DNA of 64,000 bases. It comes from Elusimicrobiaceae bacterium (GTDB lineage: Bacteria; Elusimicrobiota; Elusimicrobia; Elusimicrobiales; Elusimicrobiaceae). Positions 59,240 through 64,000 of this stretch are shown piece after piece; the stretch's first letter is position 1; each line of letters starts with the position of its first letter. The notes under the pieces are model-generated. The model ran no database searches and had not been told where the DNA came from. It was given only the letters and a program-made list of their open reading frames with translations. The stretch covers positions 1-64,000 of the forward strand of contig JAGCWX010000031.1 in NCBI GenBank assembly GCA_017961585.1, written 5' to 3'. Made by a program: the position numbers and the translations under genes.

Positions 59240-59439
59240 GATATTCTCCTAACAAGCCAACAAAGGTCTAATTTTTCATTTGTAAACTTCCCGCCACACC
59301 AACCTGACTCTTGAGCTGTAGGATTGGCCCACAGGCCGATTTTGGCGGTTTTAGCTTGGGTTTCCAACTGCTTCCATTCTTCGCATTCTGGTATGTTGCA
59401 GTAGATTGTACGGACAAGGGCGATTCCCTCTATTATCAA
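59236..59439 (-). pseudogene. C-terminal remnant of a staphylococcal-nuclease-like gene
   Basis: A 67-residue fragment matching only the end of SNase-family nucleases (thermonuclease-like): EGIALVRTIYCNIPE, then WKQLETQAKTAKIGLWANP, the usual last helix and loop. The OB-fold core with the catalytic Arg-Glu-Arg residues is missing because only 23 bp separate this fragment from the ugd stop. The junction at 59440-59462 is therefore a deletion or insertion boundary, probably the right edge of the island. The ATG may still be used. Confidence 0.65.
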
Positions 59440-59462
59440 GAAATAATGGAAAATTTTTCCTT

Positions 59463-60701
59463 TTAATCTCTCTTAAACAAATCCCGCGTGTAAACCTTTT
59501 CTTTAATGTCATCCAAGCAAGAGTCGTAGCGGTTGGCAATAATGGCCTTACAGCGCGTTTTAAATGCTTTTAGGTCGTTTACTACCTCACTACCAAAGAA
59601 AGTGCTCCCGTTTTCTAAAGTGGGCTCATAAATAATAACAGTTGCACCTTTTGCTTTTACCCGTTTCATAATGCCTTGAATGGAGCTTTGACGGAAATTA
59701 TCGCTTCCCGCTTTCATGGTTAAGCGATATACCCCAATAACGGTGTTATGCTCTTTTTTCGGGCTGTACTGGTTGTTTTGTCCATAAGTATAATATCCGG
59801 CCTGTTTGAGCACTTGGTCGGCAATAAAGTCCTTGCGGGTACTATTTGAATCCACAATGGCTTTGATTAGGTTCTGCGGTACATCTGCATAGTTGGCCAG
59901 TAATTGTTTGGAATCCTTCGGCAGACAATAGCCACCATAGCCGAAAGAAGGGTTATTGTACTGGTTCCCAATACGCGGGTCCAAACATACACCCTCAATG
60001 ATTTGTTGAGTATTTAATCCTTTGAGTTCGGCATAGGTATCCAATTCGTTGAAATAACTCACACGCAGGGCCAAATAGGTATTGGCAAATAGTTTTACGG
60101 CCTCTGCTTCGGTGTATCCCATAAACAGCGTAGGAACGTCTTGTTTAATGGCCCCTTGTTGTAAGAGTTTGGCAAATGTATGGGCTTTTTGCGTTAAATC
60201 CTTATCCGCAAAATCTGTCCCCACTACAATACGGGAAGGATATAAATTGTCATACAAAGCGTGTCCTTCGCGCAAGAACTCAGGGCTAAACAAAATGTTT
60301 TTTACACCCATTTTCTCGCGCACTTGGCGGGTATAGCCCACCGGAATGGTGGACTTAATAACCATGGTGGCTTTGGGATTATATTTCTTAACCAGTTCAA
60401 TGACCGCCTCTACCGCAGAGGTATTAAAATAGTTTTGTTGTGGGTCATAGTTAGTGGGGGTGGCAATAATCACAAACTCCGCTTGTTCGTAGGCCGCTTT
60501 TGCATCTGTCGTTGCGGTTAGGTGCAAAGGTTTATTAGCCAAAAAGTCCTCAATCTCTTTGTCGGCAATCGGAGATTTGTTAGCGTTAATTAAATCCACT
60601 TTTTCCGGCACAATGTCTACGGCAATTACGTCATTGTGTTGGGCGAGCAACGTCGCTAAAGAAAGTCCTACATATCCGGTTCCGGCCACAGCTATCTTCA
60701 T
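59463..60701 (-). CDS. ugd: UDP-glucose 6-dehydrogenase
   Basis: A 412-residue enzyme that oxidises UDP-glucose to UDP-glucuronate for surface polysaccharide. The NAD-binding start is [33 protein letters not shown] lies near residue 86, [11 protein letters not shown] near 115, FSPEFLREG near 142, and [14 protein letters not shown], with the catalytic cysteine, near 256. The form is the short one typical of capsule loci. The start at 60701 has GAGGGGAG and overlaps the flippase stop by 4 bp. It is the last gene of the minus-strand polysaccharide group. Confidence 0.95.
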   Translation of the reverse strand: MKIAVAGTGYVGLSLATLLAQHNDVIAVDIVPEKVDLINANKSPIADKEIEDFLANKPLHLTATTDAKAAYEQAEFVIIATPTNYDPQQNYFNTSAVEAVIELVKKYNPKATMVIKSTIPVGYTRQVREKMGVKNILFSPEFLREGHALYDNLYPSRIVVGTDFADKDLTQKAHTFAKLLQQGAIKQDVPTLFMGYTEAEAVKLFANTYLALRVSYFNELDTYAELKGLNTQQIIEGVCLDPRIGNQYNNPSFGYGGYCLPKDSKQLLANYADVPQNLIKAIVDSNSTRKDFIADQVLKQAGYYTYGQNNQYSPKKEHNTVIGVYRLTMKAGSDNFRQSSIQGIMKRVKAKGATVIIYEPTLENGSTFFGSEVVNDLKAFKTRCKAIIANRYDSCLDDIKEKVYTRDLFKRD

Positions 60702-62257
60702 AAACTCCCCTCTCGATATAAATTCTTTTCTATTTTTTGTTTTATAATCTTTACTAAATTCAGTACTTCTTGACATTTGAAGAGATATAATAAGCCAAAA
60801 TAAACACTAAAATTTAGAACGATAGAAATCCCAAAACGTAAAAATGGCTTCAGACACACCAAATGCAAAGAACATGCGTAACTGACGAATATAATTATTA
60901 AGCCGGCCAACGTCATTTTTTTTATCGATGGGAAAATGTCCATAAAATGAAACCCTGGTAAGTATTTCCCTATTTTATGAAGGAGTAAATATGCAGCTAA
61001 CATAGTTGATAAAGTGGTCCCTAGGGCAATACCTCCTATACCTATAAAACGTGTTAAAATAATACTCAAGACAGAGTTGGCTAAAATAGCCAACGAGGCT
61101 ACTTTTAATGGGGTTTTGGTATCCTTCATTGCATAGAATGCCCGTGTAATTAATTCTTGAAGGGACGAAAAAATATACATCCCACCATAAAAAGTCAGAA
61201 GAGTAGCAGTCATAAAAAAAGCATCTTTTCCAAAATTACCTCTCATATATACAATACGAACAATATCTGACGAAAAAACAACGGTCATAATGGATACAGG
61301 AAGCATGCACATGAGTAGTGACACGCACGATTGTTTCAATCGCTTGCTAAAATCAGCCAAATCATTCTTGGCATAAGATTCAGCAAAGTAGGGATACAAA
61401 ACTGTGGACAGTGTTGTAATAATTATGCCAGTTACAAAACGGTTTAAGGTATTTGAATAGCTCAATGAAGAAACAGCTCCCTGGGCCACAAAAGAAGCTA
61501 AAATTCTGTCCACTATGTTATTAATCTGAATGATGCTGTTCCCAATCAAAATCGGAAAGGTAAGATTGAACAATAAGAAACTGTCCTTATCGAAAATTTT
61601 AGAAGGCCAAGAGAACTTAAAACGCTTTAGAGAAATCATAATTAGTGTGGTAATTTGTATGATGTGCCCGCAAACGACAGACCAGGTCAAAGTATACATG
61701 CTTTGATTTTTTCCAAATGCAAACACTAGTAGAATTACTGTCAAATTATAAAACAGACCCGCTATTTGGGCCCCGTAAAATAATTTTCTAGAGCTTAAAA
61801 TTGACGAAAACATGTATTGGCCCATTGTGAGTATAAAGGTGGCCAAGACAATGCGAGATAAATATATGGATAATTGAGTTTGCGCAGAATTAAATCCCGG
61901 GGCCAGTATAGGAATTAGTATTGGAAGGAGAAGGATCCCTGCTATACTTAAAAAGAGTGATATGACAGCCGTCATGCATAGCATTTTGGATGCATATTTA
62001 TCTGCTTCGTTCTCGTTCGAAACAATTTTTGAAACATAAACAGACAGGAATGCAGTAGAAACACTGTTACACACTGCTGGGAAAATAACGCTAGGCAAAC
62101 TTTGTGCTAGGAAAAAGGCATCAGTTTGCCAGGTAGCTCCATAGAAACTTGCTATGATGGCATCCCTAACAAAACCGAATATCTTACCAATCACAACAAT
62201 AATAGTAACGAGAGCCGATATTTTAAATAATTTGTTAGACCAGTCTTTTGACAACAT
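60698..62257 (-). CDS. MurJ-like lipid flippase
   Basis: A 519-residue membrane protein with about 14 helices of the MurJ/MviN family. Family features are [21 protein letters not shown] near residue 28 and [20 protein letters not shown] near 260. MurJ flips lipid II; paralogues in polysaccharide loci flip other lipid-linked units. Its place beside ugd and a TupA-like gene favours the latter, and visible A/T-richness sets it apart from housekeeping genes. A weak AAAGGA site precedes the start. Confidence 0.88.
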   Translation of the reverse strand: MLSKDWSNKLFKISALVTIIVVIGKIFGFVRDAIIASFYGATWQTDAFFLAQSLPSVIFPAVCNSVSTAFLSVYVSKIVSNENEADKYASKMLCMTAVISLFLSIAGILLLPILIPILAPGFNSAQTQLSIYLSRIVLATFILTMGQYMFSSILSSRKLFYGAQIAGLFYNLTVILLVFAFGKNQSMYTLTWSVVCGHIIQITTLIMISLKRFKFSWPSKIFDKDSFLLFNLTFPILIGNSIIQINNIVDRILASFVAQGAVSSLSYSNTLNRFVTGIIITTLSTVLYPYFAESYAKNDLADFSKRLKQSCVSLLMCMLPVSIMTVVFSSDIVRIVYMRGNFGKDAFFMTATLLTFYGGMYIFSSLQELITRAFYAMKDTKTPLKVASLAILANSVLSIILTRFIGIGGIALGTTLSTMLAAYLLLHKIGKYLPGFHFMDIFPSIKKMTLAGLIIIFVSYACSLHLVCLKPFLRFGISIVLNFSVYFGLLYLFKCQEVLNLVKIIKQKIEKNLYREGSL

Positions 62258-62263
62258 GACAAT

Positions 62264-63163
62264 TTATCCTTTAAATTTTTTCATTTCAGCAGAGATATCC
62301 AATAGATCCCCCATGCTTTCCCCATTTATTTTTATTTCGGCCATACCTATACATCCATGTGGGAAAAAAGTCATTTCGCCAAAAACGACCTGTCCTTGAA
62401 TGTCGTATAAATCTACTCTTACAAAAGGAAATCCTTGGCTCAATTTGCTAGCAATTTTAAGCATATGTTGTAATGATGGCGGACGTCCCGGAAGATTGGT
62501 AGGCAAGTGATAATTTCGGATTGGCTTCCCTAAAATTTCCCATTTAGGGGACATAAAGATAGCGTTTTGATTACCAAAACGTTCATTAATGACTAATATG
62601 GCTAACGGCTTTCCATTAAAGCAATAGATTTTATAGTCTGTTAGAGAGGAATGTCCTTTTTGATCCAAATATTTTTCACATATATACCATTTCTTTAACT
62701 TTGATACAGGAATCCCACCAATTTGAGCCATTAGTCTGTCATAGAGGTATTGTTTCCTCCAAGGAGAAATCTTTTTTTTGAATTCTTGTTCTGTCAGGTT
62801 ATCCTTATTAGGACACAACAAATTTGTGGTGCATCCTTGGCTTATTTTGAATACAAATTTATGAGGAAGTTGATTAAAATCTATATAGCTATCAGATTCG
62901 TATGTGCCATATAATTTATTAAGAATTTCGGGCCCGACATTTGTAGCTACATATTCTCTAACTAAATATTTATCGCACAACATAAGGACTTTCATGTTAT
63001 TTCGATATGTATGTAACGATAGCCACAACAGTTTTTCGCTAAAAGTACGCGGATTTTTTAGATCACAATGTAATTTATATGTGAAATAATATGTGATTTT
63101 AGAATATAACACCGGGAAATAAACTCTCAAAAACATTATTAGCATGTAACGAATACGTTTCAT
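62264..63163 (-). CDS. TupA-like ATP-grasp protein
   Basis: A 299-residue protein of the TupA-like ATP-grasp family, whose founder takes part in teichuronopeptide synthesis. Typical are NPRTFSEKLLWLSLHTYRN near residue 37, LCDKYLVREYV, KFVFKISQGCTTN near 102, and the late FVRVDLYDIQGQVVFGEMTF. This last segment holds the ATP/Mg ligands and GGMAEIK-type end. It probably adds an amino acid or similar group to a polysaccharide. It ends 7 bp before the MurJ-like gene. Confidence 0.88.
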   Translation of the reverse strand: MKRIRYMLIMFLRVYFPVLYSKITYYFTYKLHCDLKNPRTFSEKLLWLSLHTYRNNMKVLMLCDKYLVREYVATNVGPEILNKLYGTYESDSYIDFNQLPHKFVFKISQGCTTNLLCPNKDNLTEQEFKKKISPWRKQYLYDRLMAQIGGIPVSKLKKWYICEKYLDQKGHSSLTDYKIYCFNGKPLAILVINERFGNQNAIFMSPKWEILGKPIRNYHLPTNLPGRPPSLQHMLKIASKLSQGFPFVRVDLYDIQGQVVFGEMTFFPHGCIGMAEIKINGESMGDLLDISAEMKKFKG

Positions 63164-63173
63164 ATTAAAATTC

Positions 63174-63935
63174 CTATAATCCTAAATAGCAATTATGTCC
63201 TTGTAGAATGTAAGTAATGGCTTGATTAAACAGGTCATTAGCTTCCATTAAGACAAGGTCTAAATTCGATAATTTCATCCTTTTTTGCTTTTGAACGAGA
63301 GAAGCGATTTTTTGGAATACCTTTTTATTGTTTTTACATCCATTCGCACGCATAATCATAGATTTTTTATATTTCTTTCCATCAATAATAAGTGTGCCTG
63401 TATAGTGTCTAGACAATAGATTTTTAAATGGAGAGAACTCGCCACTTAGACGATATGCGGCACAGTGCACCATAGAAACTTTGTTAGGGGCAGATCCTAA
63501 CCCTAAGTACAAAATTTTTGTATTGGCGAACTGATGTAATTTATAATAAGGCGAATATTCGTCAAAACCATATTTGCTATGAAATGCATCTTTAAATAAT
63601 ATGGGAGCATGAGGACCAATACCCGCAATAGAAAAGTGAGTACAGGCACTCCTTTCCACACCGACTTGATTTCTAAAAATTTCTGAGAGGACGCCAGCGT
63701 TTGATGGAGTGTGCAATATATCAAAATATTCTCGGGATTGGCCATAAGAAGGCATCAGCAGAGTGCCTTCAGGACCAATAATTTCCTTTATTAAAGCGAT
63801 TATATCTTCCGGCGTTCCCAGGAAATTATAAAATCTGCGCCAAGAAGCATGCACCATTACTATATCTCCTTCCTGCAGGCCAACAGATATAAGGGCTTTT
63901 CGAAAATCGGAAAGAGAGTATTTTTTGTCGTACAT
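63174..63935 (-). CDS. AAC(3)-family N-acetyltransferase, possibly partial
   Basis: A 253-residue protein of the aminoglycoside 3-N-acetyltransferase fold. Seen are VMVHASWRRFYNFLG near residue 27, GPEGTLLMPSYGQ, and CTHFSIAGIGPHAPILF near 97. LGLGSAPNKVSMVHCAAYR follows. In polysaccharide loci this fold acetylates or acylates amino sugars, so drug resistance should not be assumed. No ribosome-binding site precedes the ATG, and the same frame stays open to the window end (ANQAETISDALDRYRV just upstream). The real protein may therefore start beyond 64000. Confidence 0.8.
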   Translation of the reverse strand: MYDKKYSLSDFRKALISVGLQEGDIVMVHASWRRFYNFLGTPEDIIALIKEIIGPEGTLLMPSYGQSREYFDILHTPSNAGVLSEIFRNQVGVERSACTHFSIAGIGPHAPILFKDAFHSKYGFDEYSPYYKLHQFANTKILYLGLGSAPNKVSMVHCAAYRLSGEFSPFKNLLSRHYTGTLIIDGKKYKKSMIMRANGCKNNKKVFQKIASLVQKQKRMKLSNLDLVLMEANDLFNQAITYILQGHNCYLGL

Positions 63936-64000
63936 AAGTTTTTCAATCTTGACACGGTATCGGTCAAGGGCATCGGAAATAGTTTCCGCCTGATTTGCGT

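Noticed and set aside
63174-63935. Aminoglycoside resistance gene
   Set aside because: The fold is shared by sugar-modifying acetyltransferases, and the polysaccharide context makes drug resistance unsupported.
1-64000. CRISPR arrays, rRNA operons, insertion sequences, riboswitches
   Set aside because: No regularly spaced repeats with unique spacers, no rRNA sequence, no transposase and no recognisable riboswitch aptamer were seen.

Overview
The window reads as a chromosomal segment of a Gram-negative, fermentative, probably gut-associated bacterium. My best guess is a member of the Elusimicrobiota (Elusimicrobiaceae-like). That rests on overall gene order, pilin-like proteins with long non-pilin C-termini, a bifunctional AdhE, and outer-membrane features (LolA-like carrier, lipoproteins, an aryl-polyene locus). 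It is an inference; a marker-gene tree of RplS, TrmD and ArgS would settle it. Housekeeping genes are compact, often with 4-bp ATGA overlaps. The 54.9-59.4 kb island and the cell-surface genes after 60.7 kb look clearly more A/T-rich by eye.

Layout. 1-0.5 kb: intergenic hairpin repeats. 0.5-3.4 kb: rbfA, a DHH phosphoesterase, truB, ribF. 3.4-5.5 kb: an unknown membrane protein, a secreted protein and a pilin-like protein. 5.7-8.2 kb: tRNA-Ser, a second repeat block, a lysine-rich histone-like protein, a CYTH protein, a hotdog thioesterase and tRNA-Val. 8.2-21.1 kb: a 16-gene aryl-polyene operon read right to left. 21.1-28.7 kb: EamA transporter, rnhB, yraN-like, purine nucleoside phosphorylase, a polysaccharide flippase, TPR and membrane proteins, a 45-residue Cys/His-rich protein and a GT9-like glycosyltransferase. 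28.7-33.6 kb: fmt, an unknown, a PASTA protein, rpe, rpsP, khpA, trmD, rplS. 33.7-41.7 kb: lipoprotein, a WecA-like transferase, an FAD oxidoreductase, a nadD-yqeK fusion, a LytR_C protein, rsfS, argS and a PAP2 phosphatase. 41.8-54.6 kb: pilin, a giant alpha-2-macroglobulin-like protein, nagB-nagA, an unknown secreted protein, adhE and a MerR regulator. 54.7-59.4 kb: two tRNA-Pro genes, then a mobile island (large serine recombinase, two DUF2924-like proteins, a DUF5681-like protein, a broken macro-domain gene, an unknown, a nuclease remnant). 59.5-64 kb: ugd, a MurJ-like flippase, a TupA-like ATP-grasp protein and an AAC(3)-family acetyltransferase, probably one end of a surface-polysaccharide locus.

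How genes work together. The aryl-polyene operon holds a ligase, two ACPs, KS, KS/CLF, ketoreductase, two dehydratases, a thioesterase, acyltransferases, a glycosyltransferase and export proteins. That is enough to build an aryl polyene and anchor it in the outer membrane, but no enzyme making the aryl starter is present. WecA-like, flippase, GT9, Ugd, MurJ-like and TupA-like proteins point to a surface glycan. NagB-NagA and AdhE indicate amino-sugar use and ethanol fermentation.

The most unusual signals are: (1) a recurrent layout in which a TATAAT-like hexamer ends 6-7 nt before the ATG with no Shine-Dalgarno sequence, at about ten genes, suggesting leaderless mRNAs; (2) the recombinase/DUF2924 island, with an inverted repeat that could mask the first gene's ribosome-binding site, a GGCAGAAA repeat cluster and tRNA 3'-end fragments; (3) a duplicated tRNA-Val 3' end beside the aryl-polyene operon; (4) a small Cys/His-rich protein gene; and (5) an intergenic hairpin repeat family.
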